Shown: piece after piece, positions 16,918-25,167 of the stretch
Layout of the letters: the number at the start of each line of letters is the position of its first letter
Numbering within the stretch: the first letter of the stretch is position 1
Source of the DNA: Noviherbaspirillum denitrificans
Lineage (GTDB): Bacteria > Pseudomonadota > Gammaproteobacteria > Burkholderiales > Burkholderiaceae_D
Length of the DNA: 43,082 nucleotides
Direction of reading: 5' to 3'
Assembly: GCF_002211445.1 (NCBI RefSeq)
Contig: NZ_LSTO01000001.1
Span: 4,495,087 to 4,538,168 of the forward strand
Translations under genes and position numbers: made by a program
The notes under the pieces: model-generated
What the model saw: the letters and a program-made list of their open reading frames with translations, nothing else
Told to the model about the DNA's origin: nothing
Database searches by the model: none

Positions 16918-17997
16918 TCAGCCAATCCCCGGGTAATCCAGCACCAGCCGGTGGTGCAGATGTCTTGCCTCGCGCAACGCGTGCAGCAGCCTCTTGCGAT
17001 CCGGCGCATCGAGCGCCGCAGGGGCGACATGGTTGTGCATTTCTTCACCGCGCCGAAAACAGGCCTGCTGGTGCCTCAGCCTGAGCGTCTGGATGAAATG
17101 AAACGCCCCGATCCATCGCTCAGCATCGCTCGGATGCAGGCGGTTGGCCTTTGCCGCGAGGCGGAAACGGTCGGCGGTGTTGACGGCATGCGTGCCGCTG
17201 GCAAGCCCGTAGATCCGGGCGCCGTCGATGAAGAGGGACGCGGCCTTGATCTTGAGGTCGATCGTGCCGCGGTATTTCCCTTTCCTTTCCACCGCAAACC
17301 GCCTGATCAGCCCTAGCGGGACTTCGCGCTGCAGCGCGTTGGCGGCCATCTGGTAGAGGAAGCGCGGGTTGCCGGAAGCTTCCTCTGCAAGCCAGTTGCC
17401 CAGTTCTTCCGCGAGCGCGTGTTCGCCGAACAACGGGCGCAAGTCGAAGAAAATGCTGGCATTGAGCAGCGCCTGCGGATCGCCTTCGAAGATCCATTCG
17501 CGGAAGCGTTCCTTCCATTCGTGCAGGCTCAGGCACCATTCGGGATTGCCCGCCATGACCTTGCCCGTGCACAGGGGGAAGCCGCAGGCGTCAAGGGCGT
17601 CGTTGATCCGCTGCGCCATCTCGAGCAGGCGGGGACGGGCAGGCTCGGCCTCATCCGCAAAGATGAGGCCATTGTCCTGGTCGCTCAGGAGCGTCTGTTC
17701 CTGGCGGCCTTCGCTGCCGAGTGCGATCCAGCACCACGGCAAGTCCGTGGGTGCCCTGTCCGCTGCGATGACTTCGACCACGCGGCACGCCAGCACGTCG
17801 TTCACGGCGGAGATGATGCGCGTGGCCGGCTCGGCGCCGCCCGCTGTGTCGACGAGGCGATGCGCGAGTGCACGGATTTGCGCGGCGGCCTGCTTCAGGC
17901 CGGGTACATCGTGCGCCGCCGCCGTGATGGCGCGCGCCTGCAGCAGCGGTGTTTCGCTGCTGGAGAGGGCGGGTTGCGATGTATCCGGTTCAAGCAT
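16918..17997 (-). CDS. DUF294-type putative nucleotidyltransferase lacking CBS/cNMP domains
   Basis: 359 residues. The nucleotidyltransferase signature is ALGSEGRQEQ (residues ~92-101) with SDQDNGLIF (105-113), the metal-binding Asp pair. A helical DUF294 C-terminal domain follows (FFDLRPLFGEHALAEEL, FLYQMAANAL, GTIDLKIKAASLFIDGARIYGLASG). Most relatives carry an N-terminal cyclic-nucleotide-binding domain and paired CBS domains and run to about 600 residues; this one has only ~85 helical residues before the catalytic loop. Relatives are often encoded near acetate symporters, and here actP lies 80 bp away on the same strand, separated by a strong terminator. By analogy with GlnD-like enzymes it may modify a protein, but no target is known. 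Confidence 0.82.
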   Translation of the reverse strand: MLEPDTSQPALSSSETPLLQARAITAAAHDVPGLKQAAAQIRALAHRLVDTAGGAEPATRIISAVNDVLACRVVEVIAADRAPTDLPWCWIALGSEGRQEQTLLSDQDNGLIFADEAEPARPRLLEMAQRINDALDACGFPLCTGKVMAGNPEWCLSLHEWKERFREWIFEGDPQALLNASIFFDLRPLFGEHALAEELGNWLAEEASGNPRFLYQMAANALQREVPLGLIRRFAVERKGKYRGTIDLKIKAASLFIDGARIYGLASGTHAVNTADRFRLAAKANRLHPSDAERWIGAFHFIQTLRLRHQQACFRRGEEMHNHVAPAALDAPDRKRLLHALREARHLHHRLVLDYPGIG

Positions 17998-18030
17998 CAG
18001 GATGATCGCCGCATTTGCATGCGGCCAAAT

Positions 18031-18064
18031 AAAAAACCCCGGGGTAAGCGCCCCGGGGTTTGTT
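18031..18064 (-). terminator. Rho-independent terminator after actP
   Basis: On the minus strand AAACCCCGGGGC-GCTTA-CCCCGGGGTTTTTT: an 11-bp GC-rich stem and six T residues, starting about 14 bp after the actP stop. It separates actP from the DUF294 gene. Confidence 0.92.
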
Positions 18065-18077
18065 CGAGCCTGCCTGT

Positions 18078-19745
18078 TTAGTGGGCAGAGGCTGCCGCGG
18101 CGCCGATACCGGTTTCCGAGCGCACCTTTTGCGCTTCGAAGCCGATGCGGTCCTCGCGGGAGCGCGCGCTGCTGTCAAGGATGGAGAACAGCCAGATGCC
18201 GACGAAACCGGCGGTCATCGAGAACAGGGCTGGCGAAGTATAAGGGAAGATCGCCGCCTTGTAACCGAAGACATCGACCCACACCGACTTCGACAGCACC
18301 GTCAGCACGACGGCGGTGATCAGGCCGAGGAAGCCGCCGATGGTCGCGCCGCGGGTGGTGCAGCCCTTCCACAGCACGGACATGAACAGCACCGGGAAGT
18401 TGGCCGACGCGGCGATCGCGAAGGCGAGCGACACCATGAATGCGATGTTCTGCTTCTCGAACACGATACCGAGCACGACGGCGATGATGCCGAGGATGAC
18501 GGTGGTCGCACGCGAGACGCGCAGTTCGTTTTCGCTGGTGGCCTGGCCCTTCTTGATGACGGTGGCGTACAGGTCGTGCGACACGGCCGATGCGCCGGAC
18601 AGCGTGAGGCCGGCAACCACGGCGAGGATGGTGGCGAAAGCCACGGCCGAGATGAAGCCGAGGAACACGTTGCCGCCGACCGCGGTGGCGAGGTGGATCG
18701 CCGCCATGTTGCTGCCGCCGAGGAGCTTGCCTGCTGCATCCTTGAATGCCGGGTTGGTGCTGACCAGGACGATCGCGCCGAAGCCGATGATGAAGGTCAG
18801 GATGTAGAAGTAAGCGATCCAGGTGGTAGCCCAGAACACCGACTTGCGTGCTTCCTTCGCGCTCGGCACGGTGAAGAAGCGCATCAGGATGTGCGGCAGG
18901 CCGGCGGTGCCGAACATCAGCGCCATGCCGAAGGAGACTGCCGAGATCGGATCCTTGATGAAGGTGCCGGGGCCCATGATGGCGTCCTTCTTCTCATGGA
19001 TTTCGACCGACTTCGCGAACAGCGCTTCCGGGCTGAAGTTGAACTGCGACATCACGACGAAGGCCATGAAGGAGGCGCCGGACAACAGCAGGATCGCCTT
19101 GATGATCTGCACCCAGGTGGTGGCGGTCATGCCGCCGAAGAGCACGTACACCATCATCAGCGAGCCGACCAGAACGACCGCGATCCAGTATTCGAGACCG
19201 AACAGCAGCTTGATGAGCTGGCCTGCGCCGACCATCTGCGCGATCAGGTAGAACGCGACGACGACCAGCGTGCCCGATGCGGCGAAGGCGCGGATCGGCT
19301 TTTGCTCGAAGCGGTAGGCGGCGACGTCGGCGAAGGTGAAGCGGCCGAGGTTGCGCAGGCGTTCGGCCATCAGGAAGGTGATGACCGGCCAGCCGACGAG
19401 GAAGCCGATCGAGTAGATCAGGCCGTCGTAGCCATTGAGGAAGACCGCGGCGGAAATGCCGAGGAAGGAAGCAGCCGACATGTAGTCGCCTGCAATCGCG
19501 AGACCGTTCTGGAAGCCGGTGATGCCGCCACCCGCCGTATAGAAGTCAGCGGCGGACTTGGTCTTGGCAGCTGCCCACTTGGTAATGAACAGGGTCATGA
19601 TGACGAACACGCCGAACATCGAGATGGCGGTCCAGTTCGTTGCCTGCTTCTCGGCCTGGCCGAGGTCGGCACCGGCGGCGAATGCGGCGCCGGCTGCACC
19701 CAGCAGGGCGAGCGCGGGAAGAATGCGTTTGAGGCCGTGCATCAC
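18078..19745 (-). CDS. actP: Cation/acetate symporter ActP
   Basis: 555-residue sodium:solute symporter family permease for acetate and other short carboxylates, inner membrane. It begins with a cleavable-looking hydrophobic segment ([17 protein letters not shown]) as in E. coli ActP, then ~13 helices. Family landmarks: [36 protein letters not shown] (residues ~63-98), [28 protein letters not shown], and [19 protein letters not shown]. The ATG at 19745 overlaps the yjcH stop as ATGA, so the pair is translationally coupled. It ends at a strong terminator. It supports scavenging of acetate, in keeping with the gluconeogenic and glyoxylate genes of the window. Confidence 0.95.
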   Translation of the reverse strand: MMHGLKRILPALALLGAAGAAFAAGADLGQAEKQATNWTAISMFGVFVIMTLFITKWAAAKTKSAADFYTAGGGITGFQNGLAIAGDYMSAASFLGISAAVFLNGYDGLIYSIGFLVGWPVITFLMAERLRNLGRFTFADVAAYRFEQKPIRAFAASGTLVVVAFYLIAQMVGAGQLIKLLFGLEYWIAVVLVGSLMMVYVLFGGMTATTWVQIIKAILLLSGASFMAFVVMSQFNFSPEALFAKSVEIHEKKDAIMGPGTFIKDPISAVSFGMALMFGTAGLPHILMRFFTVPSAKEARKSVFWATTWIAYFYILTFIIGFGAIVLVSTNPAFKDAAGKLLGGSNMAAIHLATAVGGNVFLGFISAVAFATILAVVAGLTLSGASAVSHDLYATVIKKGQATSENELRVSRATTVILGIIAVVLGIVFEKQNIAFMVSLAFAIAASANFPVLFMSVLWKGCTTRGATIGGFLGLITAVVLTVLSKSVWVDVFGYKAAIFPYTSPALFSMTAGFVGIWLFSILDSSARSREDRIGFEAQKVRSETGIGAAAASAH

Positions 19746-20047
19746 ATCACCTCCTTGCGGATTTCGGCGGTGAGTTCATCGAACTCGCCGTTGGCGCGGC
19801 GCACGTAGACGCCGGTGATGACAACGGTGAACACAATCACGAACAGGCCGATGGGAATGCCCCAGGTGGTGACACCTGCGCCCATCTTTGCGCCGAGCAG
19901 TTCCTTGTTGAATGCGACCAGCAAAATGAAACCGTAGTACGCAACCATCATGATCCACGTCAGTGTCCATCCGTAACTGGAACGGGTAGATACCAGCTTC
20001 TGGTACTTTGGATTCGATTTGACCTTCTGGACAAGATCGTCATGCAT
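19742..20047 (-). CDS. yjcH: DUF485 membrane protein of the acetate permease operon
   Basis: 101-residue inner-membrane protein with two predicted helices (~26-47 [20 protein letters not shown] and ~58-82 [20 protein letters not shown]). The N-terminus has the family motif [22 protein letters not shown], and the C-terminus is charged ([19 protein letters not shown]). DUF485 genes precede actP in many proteobacteria; the role is thought to be accessory to the symporter but is not proven. GGGGAC-type purine-rich sequence precedes the ATG. Its stop overlaps the actP start. Confidence 0.93.
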   Translation of the reverse strand: MHDDLVQKVKSNPKYQKLVSTRSSYGWTLTWIMMVAYYGFILLVAFNKELLGAKMGAGVTTWGIPIGLFVIVFTVVITGVYVRRANGEFDELTAEIRKEVM

Positions 20048-20172
20048 TTTCGTCCCCTCACTTTATTAACTTACAAGAGCTTGCGAGGATACGGGCGCTG
20101 TCTTACTGATCCCTTACCGAATGAAGGGGCTTCGAAAAATCATCGTGCGGCAATCGAAAAAGCAGTGGAAAT

Positions 20173-20186
20173 TTGATCCAGATCAT
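20173..20186. promoter_or_regulatory. FNR/ANR-like dyad upstream of yjcH-actP
   Basis: TTGAT-CCAG-ATCAT, one mismatch from the FNR/CRP-superfamily dyad TTGAT-N4-ATCAA, 126 bp upstream of the yjcH ATG. No promoter elements could be fixed relative to it, so regulation is uncertain. Confidence 0.4.
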
Positions 20187-20199
20187 GCGCGGCGAGCAG

Positions 20200-20221
20200 C
20201 ATTGTCGTTGCGACGACAATG
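20200..20221. repeat. Perfect hairpin after the thioesterase gene
   Basis: CATTGTCGT-TGCG-ACGACAATG: 9-bp stem, 4-nt loop, 8 bp after the thioesterase stop on the minus strand and upstream of yjcH. It lacks a T-run, so it is either a 3' end-protecting structure, a factor-dependent terminator or an operator. Confidence 0.4.
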
Positions 20222-20228
20222 TGCAGCT

Positions 20229-20753
20229 TCAAATCGGGAATAGCAGACAGGTCGTCGTCGCATGCGCATACAGCTTGCCTTGCGCATCGACGATCCTGCC
20301 CTCGGCGGTCGCGACCTGGCCACCGACGTGGATCACCTTGCCTTCTGCACGGATGGGGCCGGTCTTGTCGGTAAGCGCGCGCACGAAATTGATCTTCAGT
20401 TCAAGCGTAGTGTAACCCTTGCCCGCGGGGAGCATGCTGTGCACCGCGCAGCCGACGCAGGAATCGAGCAGCGTGGATGCATAGCCGCCGTGCACCGAGC
20501 CGATCGGGTTGTAATGCTGCGGACCCGGTGTGCCCTGGAAGACGACGAGACCCGGTTCGACCTTCACAATGAGGAAGTCGAGCAGCACCGCGATCGGCGG
20601 GGGCGGCAATTCGCCGCGCATAATCCCGTGCAGGAATTCCAGGCCTGAGCGTTCGCGCAACTGCTCCCGCGAAGCGACACCGGCGGGGATCATGGCAGGG
20701 CGAATGGCGGCTTCATCGGTTTGCCACTCGTTCAGCGGTTCTTGCAGGTTCAT
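20229..20753 (-). CDS. PaaI-type hotdog-fold thioesterase
   Basis: 174-residue acyl-CoA thioesterase-like protein. The hotdog signature is HYNPIGSVHGGYASTLLDSCVGCAVHSMLP, with HGG and the following acidic residue as the expected active site. It is followed by YTTLELKINFVRALTDKTGPIRAEGKVIHVGGQVATAEGRIVDAQGKLYAHATTTCLLF. Two starts are possible, 20765 and 20753; I chose 20753 because GAGG stands 6 bp before it. The acyl substrate is unknown. It is divergent from the MFS gene and oriented towards yjcH-actP, with a hairpin between. Confidence 0.87.
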   Translation of the reverse strand: MNLQEPLNEWQTDEAAIRPAMIPAGVASREQLRERSGLEFLHGIMRGELPPPPIAVLLDFLIVKVEPGLVVFQGTPGPQHYNPIGSVHGGYASTLLDSCVGCAVHSMLPAGKGYTTLELKINFVRALTDKTGPIRAEGKVIHVGGQVATAEGRIVDAQGKLYAHATTTCLLFPI

Positions 20754-20818
20754 TGCTTGCCTCATATAAAGGATGGGAAGGTGGCCGGACGCGACCGGTG
20801 AAATATATGTATATACAC

Positions 20819-20853
20819 TATAATCGATTTCGCGTATAAATGTGCATATGCAC
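20819..20853 (+). promoter_or_regulatory. TATAAT box and 12-bp palindrome before the MFS gene
   Basis: A consensus TATAAT at 20819-20824 is followed at 20842-20853 by the perfect palindrome GTGCATATGCAC, so the dyad would lie in the early transcribed region, a typical repressor-operator position. AT-rich TATATGTATATA precedes it. No matching -35 is visible. Confidence 0.45.
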
Positions 20854-20886
20854 CTAATTGGCGGCGGTCCGCCCGGGAGAACCTTC

Positions 20887-22113
20887 ATGCAACAACAGAC
20901 TGGAATGACGCCAGGCGCGGCGTGGATGCTGATGCTGGCGGCAGCGGCGATCATGATGATCACGATGGGGGCGCGCCTGACCACCGGCCTCTTCGTGTCG
21001 CCCATCAATACCTCGACCGGAATGGGCATCGTGTCCATCAGCTTTGCGATGGCGGTCGGGCAGTTCATGTGGGGCGCGTCGCAACCCATCTTCGGCGCCA
21101 TCGCCGACAAGCATGGTCCGGGCAAGGTGATCGTCGTCGGCGCGATCATGCTGGCGGTGGGTACGGCGCTGACGCCCTTCGTCGATTCGAAATGGGGGCT
21201 GATCATGACCCTCGGCATCCTGAGTGCAGCCGGAGCAGGGGCGGGCAGCTTTTCCATCCTGATCGGCGCGGCCGCACAACGGCTGCCCGCAGAACGCCGC
21301 GCATTTGCGTCGGGCTTCATCAATGCCGGCGGCTCCTTCGGGCAGTTTGTCTTTGCGCCGCTGATGCAGGCCATCATCAATACCGCCGGCTGGGTGGCCG
21401 CGATGCTGACGATGGCGGTCACCACGCTGCTCACCATTCCGCTTGCATGGCCGCTGCGCCGCCGGAGCGCGCCGGCCGCGCAAGCCACAAACGATCCTGC
21501 GCACATCGGCCTCAAGCAGCAGCTGAAGATCGCCCTGCGCGACCCGAGCTACCTGCTGCTGCATGCAGGCTTCTTCACCTGCGGATTCCATATCGCCTTC
21601 CTGGTCACCCACCTGCCCGGTGAAGTCGCGCTGTGCAGCCTGCCTGCCGGCGTGTCGGCAACGTCGCTGGCGCTGATCGGCCTGTTCAATATCGCCGGCA
21701 GCCTGTCGGCGGGCGTGCTGTCCTCGCGCATGCGCATGAAAGTCCTGCTGGCCGCGATGTACGGCAGCCGCGCGCTCATCATCGTGATCTACCTGCTCGC
21801 GCCGAAGTCTGCATGGACCTTCTATATCTTCGCTGCAGCGCTCGGCGCCACCTGGCTGGCAACGGTGCCGCCGACGGCGGGCCTGGTGGGCAAGCTGTTC
21901 GGCACGCGCTATCTCGCGACGTTGTTCGGACTGACACTGCTGTCGCATCAGACCGGCGCCTTCTTCGGCGCATGGCTGGGCGGGCTGGCCTTCGTCAATT
22001 TCGGCGACTACACCTGGATGTGGTACGCGGACATCGTGCTGGCGATCGCGGCCGCACTGTCCAATTTGCCGATCCGGGAAGCGAAGCTGCCGGCACGCGC
22101 GGCCACGGCTTGA
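20887..22113 (+). CDS. MFS transporter, monocarboxylate/oxalate-type
   Basis: 408-residue major facilitator with 12 predicted helices. It opens with MQQQTGMTPGAAWMLMLAAAAIMM and the loop TTGLFVSPINTSTGMGIVSISFAMAVGQFMWGASQPIFGAIADKHGPGKV, where GAIADKHGP is the MFS loop 2-3 motif. A central hydrophilic loop (~residues 190-215) splits two six-helix halves. The pattern is that of MCT/OFA-like carriers of small organic acids, but the substrate cannot be fixed. The start at 20887 has GGGAGA about 8 bp upstream and fits; a GTG at 20842 would place the palindromic operator inside the gene. It is divergent from the thioesterase gene, with an operator-like palindrome between. Confidence 0.87.
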   Translation: MQQQTGMTPGAAWMLMLAAAAIMMITMGARLTTGLFVSPINTSTGMGIVSISFAMAVGQFMWGASQPIFGAIADKHGPGKVIVVGAIMLAVGTALTPFVDSKWGLIMTLGILSAAGAGAGSFSILIGAAAQRLPAERRAFASGFINAGGSFGQFVFAPLMQAIINTAGWVAAMLTMAVTTLLTIPLAWPLRRRSAPAAQATNDPAHIGLKQQLKIALRDPSYLLLHAGFFTCGFHIAFLVTHLPGEVALCSLPAGVSATSLALIGLFNIAGSLSAGVLSSRMRMKVLLAAMYGSRALIIVIYLLAPKSAWTFYIFAAALGATWLATVPPTAGLVGKLFGTRYLATLFGLTLLSHQTGAFFGAWLGGLAFVNFGDYTWMWYADIVLAIAAALSNLPIREAKLPARAATA

Positions 22114-22124
22114 ACAGGGCAGGA

Positions 22125-22183
22125 AGGATGTCTTGCGGCAAGCCGCTATACTGCGCGGAACCGCCACCCAAGCAAGACATCCT
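22125..22183 (+). repeat. 12-bp inverted repeat in the SUV3-like gene leader
   Basis: AGGATGTCTTGC (22125-22136) and GCAAGACATCCT (22172-22183) are perfect complements with a 35-nt loop. The 3' arm ends 6 nt before the ATG at 22190. A Shine-Dalgarno-like AGGAAGG (22121-22127) sits at the 5' foot, and none is next to the ATG. It may terminate the MFS transcript (no T-run), bind a regulator, or fold so that AGGA comes close to the start codon. Confidence 0.5.
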
Positions 22184-22189
22184 AACTGC

Positions 22190-24187
22190 ATGAACACCAC
22201 CGAGCAGGAAACGCACGACCCCATCCCGGATAACGACGCCGTACTGTCCGATGCCCTCGAGCAGCACCTTCGCGCCGAAGGCGCGGAACTGGCCAAGCTG
22301 GAAGGCCGCGTCGTGGTCCGCTTCGCAGGCATCGCCGAAGCCGGCGGCCTGCGCATTCCCTATGACCTGATCCCGCCGGACGGCGTGCTTGCCAATGCCG
22401 GCAAGTGGCGCAACCTGTCTGCGGAAAAGAAACTGGCGCTGGCGCGCGAGCGCGTGCATCCGAAGGCGCGGCAAAACCTGCACCGCAAGGTCAGCGAATT
22501 CGTCGAAGCGCTTGCTGCGCGCGCCGACGACGTCGGGCTCGATGCGCGTGAGTTCCTGCACGTCCTTGCGCTCAAGGAATCCTCGGCGCCGGTCGACCAT
22601 GTGCTCGACCGCGTCGAGCAACGCCTGATCCACGCCATCGAGCGCCAGCAGGAGGCAATGAATGCCGCCCGCACGCGCGAGAGTATCAACCTGGCCGAAT
22701 ATCCCGCCACCTTTGAACTAGCGCGCCGCCTGCCGCGCCGTTTCATCGCATTGCTCGGGCCGACCAATTCCGGCAAGACGCACGAGGCGATGGAGGCATT
22801 GGCGAAAGCGAAGAGCGGCGTTTATCTCGCCCCCTTGCGCCTGCTCGCGCTGGAGAACTACGAGCGTCTCGGCGAAATGGAGCGCAACGGCGAGCGATTG
22901 AAAGTGAGCCTGGTGACCGGCGAAGAGCGCCGCGTCGTCGAAGGCGCGACGCACGTCGCCAGCACGGTGGAAATGCTCGACACGCAGACACGCGTCGACA
23001 TCGCGGTGATCGACGAGATCCAGATGCTCGGCGACCGTGACCGCGGCGCCGCATGGACGGCGGCGGTCTGCGGCGCGCCGGCCAATGTGGTGTACCTCGT
23101 CGGCGCGCCCGAGGCGCGGCGTGCCATCGAAGCGCTGGCAAGGCGGCTCGACTGTCCACTGGAAATCCGTACCCTCACGCGCAAGGCGCCGCTGTCGATG
23201 GAGGGCCAGCCGGTGCGCAAGCTGCGCAACCTGCGGCGCGGCGACGCGGTGATCGCGTTTTCGCGGCGCGAGGTGTTGATGTGGCGCGACATGATCACAG
23301 AAATGGGGCTGTCGGTGGCGACGGTGTACGGCAACCTCTCGCCCGAAGTACGGCGCGCACAGGCGGCGCGTTTCCGCGAAGGCAGCGCCGACGTCGTGGT
23401 CGGCACCGACGCCATCGCGATGGGCCTGAACCTGCCCATCCAGCGCGTGGTGATGACCACCGCCGTGAAGTACAACGGTGTCGAGGAAGAAGAACTGAGC
23501 GCCGCGCTTGTCAAGCAGATCGCGGGCAGGGCAGGGCGCTTCGGCGTGCACGAGGAAGGCTTCGTCGCCGGCTACGACGATGACACGCACTACGTGATCC
23601 GCGCCCTGCTGAAGGAAAAGGTGCCGCCGATCTCGTCGCTCGGCTTTTCGGTGGCGCCGACGCTGGAACACCTGAACCGGATCGCCTCTGTCACAGGTGA
23701 ACAATCGCTGGCAAGACTCCTCAAGCGCTTCGAAACCGACATCGACGTGCCGGACGGTTTCTTCACACCGCGCATCACCGAGGAGCAAGCTGAGCGCGCG
23801 ATGTGGCTCGACACGCTGCCGCTGACGCTGGCAGACAAGTTCACGCTGTCGCTGGTGCCGATCTCTTCGCGCGTGCCATCTTTACACGCCGCGTGGCAGA
23901 AATGGGCACGCGCACTGGCACGCGGCCATGCCAGCCATCTCGACTGGATCGGCGAGCACAATGCGCGCGCGACGCTGCAGGAAGTGGAAGACGACTGCAA
24001 GCTTTACTCGGCGTATGCGTGGCTCAGCTATCGCAATCCGGAATTCTTCCCGCATGGGGAAGAAGCCCAGCGCATGGCACGCGAAGCATCGGAGCGGATC
24101 GACGGCATCCTGCAGTCGCAAAACCGGGCGATGCGCAGCCGGGGAGGGCGTAAGGAGACGCAGGTGCGCCGCGCCTACGCCCGGTGA
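22190..24187 (+). CDS. SUV3-type superfamily 2 RNA/DNA helicase
   Basis: 665-residue ATP-dependent helicase resembling mitochondrial SUV3. Walker A is GPTNSGKT (190-197), the exact SUV3 form. Motif II is DEIQ (275-278) followed by MLGDRDRGAAWTAAVCG, also SUV3-like. Motif VI is KQIAGRAGRFG. The C-terminal portion carries a SUV3_C-like region (PISSRVPSLHAAWQKWARAL, then a helical end) and a basic tail rich in Arg. The N-terminal ~170 residues are helical and charged. In mitochondria SUV3 works with a polynucleotide phosphorylase or RNase II-type enzyme; bacterial homologs are best known in alphaproteobacteria, role unclear. Start at 22190 (MNTTEQETHD); the longer frame from 22133 would translate the inverted repeat and is unlikely. 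It stops 7 bp from the convergent 80-residue gene. Confidence 0.87.
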   Translation: MNTTEQETHDPIPDNDAVLSDALEQHLRAEGAELAKLEGRVVVRFAGIAEAGGLRIPYDLIPPDGVLANAGKWRNLSAEKKLALARERVHPKARQNLHRKVSEFVEALAARADDVGLDAREFLHVLALKESSAPVDHVLDRVEQRLIHAIERQQEAMNAARTRESINLAEYPATFELARRLPRRFIALLGPTNSGKTHEAMEALAKAKSGVYLAPLRLLALENYERLGEMERNGERLKVSLVTGEERRVVEGATHVASTVEMLDTQTRVDIAVIDEIQMLGDRDRGAAWTAAVCGAPANVVYLVGAPEARRAIEALARRLDCPLEIRTLTRKAPLSMEGQPVRKLRNLRRGDAVIAFSRREVLMWRDMITEMGLSVATVYGNLSPEVRRAQAARFREGSADVVVGTDAIAMGLNLPIQRVVMTTAVKYNGVEEEELSAALVKQIAGRAGRFGVHEEGFVAGYDDDTHYVIRALLKEKVPPISSLGFSVAPTLEHLNRIASVTGEQSLARLLKRFETDIDVPDGFFTPRITEEQAERAMWLDTLPLTLADKFTLSLVPISSRVPSLHAAWQKWARALARGHASHLDWIGEHNARATLQEVEDDCKLYSAYAWLSYRNPEFFPHGEEAQRMAREASERIDGILQSQNRAMRSRGGRKETQVRRAYAR

Positions 24188-24194
24188 TGGTCGC

Positions 24195-24437
24195 TCAGGC
24201 AGCCGGTTTTCGGAGATGGTGCTTGTGCATCAGGTTATGCACGAGCGTCTTGGTTGCTTCGACGATGCTCTTGCCGGTGCCCGGTTCGAACACGATGGTG
24301 TGATGGGAGCAGTGGGCAGGACCTTCCTTGCCCTCCTGGATGGATACGACAGCGAGGATGCGGCCACCGCCTACGTCGGTTTCCTGGATCTCTGCAGTGG
24401 CCTTCAGATTATCCATGTGATAAGTCATTGTTTGCAT
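24195..24437 (-). CDS. Small hypothetical protein
   Basis: 80-residue ORF with MQTMTYHMDNLKATAEIQETDVGGGRILAVVSIQEG at the front and a His/Lys-rich C-terminus (HNLMHKHHLRKPAA). Predicted alpha/beta with a Cys-Ser-His-His stretch (AHCSHHTIVFEPG). I do not recognise a family. Starts at 24437 or 24428 are possible and neither has a strong ribosome binding site. The amino-acid make-up is protein-like, and it fits tightly against the SUV3-like gene (7 bp). In the 273 bp between its start and the next gene upstream I see nothing certain. Confidence 0.6.
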   Translation of the reverse strand: MQTMTYHMDNLKATAEIQETDVGGGRILAVVSIQEGKEGPAHCSHHTIVFEPGTGKSIVEATKTLVHNLMHKHHLRKPAA

Positions 24438-24710
24438 TTTTTACGTTACTTGAAATGGGTGGTTCAAGGCTCCAGATTGCTCGCCGGTGTCCTTGTCGGA
24501 GCGCCGGCATTCGACAAGCATGGTTGAAGCCGCCGCTTGCAAATCCGAAATCAGTACAAGTACAGGAGATTTAGCAATTAGGATGCCAGCGCAGGGCGAT
24601 GTTGTCATTGATGTGGAGCATCCCGGCCGTCCTTCATAGGTGGGGACGGTCTGGTGAATTCCAAGGAAAGTTCGGTCAGGGGTACGGTGCCACGCTATGG
24701 ATTGCCGCCC

Positions 24711-25100
24711 TCACGACCACTGCACAAAGTTGGGCAAGCCCGTATCGTCACGCTCGAACGAGCGCCGCAGCTTGTCCCTTTCCTCGCCTTCGCCGTGTTT
24801 CTCCACGGCTTCCTTCACCGGCGCAACGACCGGAGGTGGTGAGGTATCGAGGCGGTATTCGGTCCGCCGGTCACCCATCATCTGGCGCAGGTCGCGCATG
24901 TTGATGCCAGTTGCTTCGTTGATGCGGATCAACAGCGCGGGATCGATCGGATGGACGCCCTCGCGCACACGCTTGATGAGGTAGGGTTCGACGTGCAGCA
25001 CATGGGACAGCGCCTCGTCGTTTTCAAGGTCGAGCATCTGTTGCAAGGTATCGAACAGGCGGTTTGGATCGAACAGTTCAGCGGCGGCGTGGTGCGTCAT
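24711..25100 (-). CDS. Hypothetical protein with HTH-like segment
   Basis: 129 residues. The central part (FDTLQQMLDLENDEALSHVLHVEPYLIKRVREGVHPIDPALLIRINEATGINMRDLRQMMGD, residues ~16-77) looks like a five-helix Cro/CI-type fold, with a turn near HVEPYLIKRV, but lacks a clean consensus. The C-terminal ~50 residues are charged and Pro-rich, probably disordered. It could be a DNA-binding protein or a domain that kept only the fold. The start at 25100 (MTHHAAAELFD) is the first ATG. The metallopeptidase gene lies 67 bp upstream on the same strand. Confidence 0.65.
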   Translation of the reverse strand: MTHHAAAELFDPNRLFDTLQQMLDLENDEALSHVLHVEPYLIKRVREGVHPIDPALLIRINEATGINMRDLRQMMGDRRTEYRLDTSPPPVVAPVKEAVEKHGEGEERDKLRRSFERDDTGLPNFVQWS

Positions 25101-25167
25101 GGATCAGGCGAAAAGCGTTGCGGGAAGGTGTAACGACTGACAACAGGCGGGGCGATAAATTCCCCTG

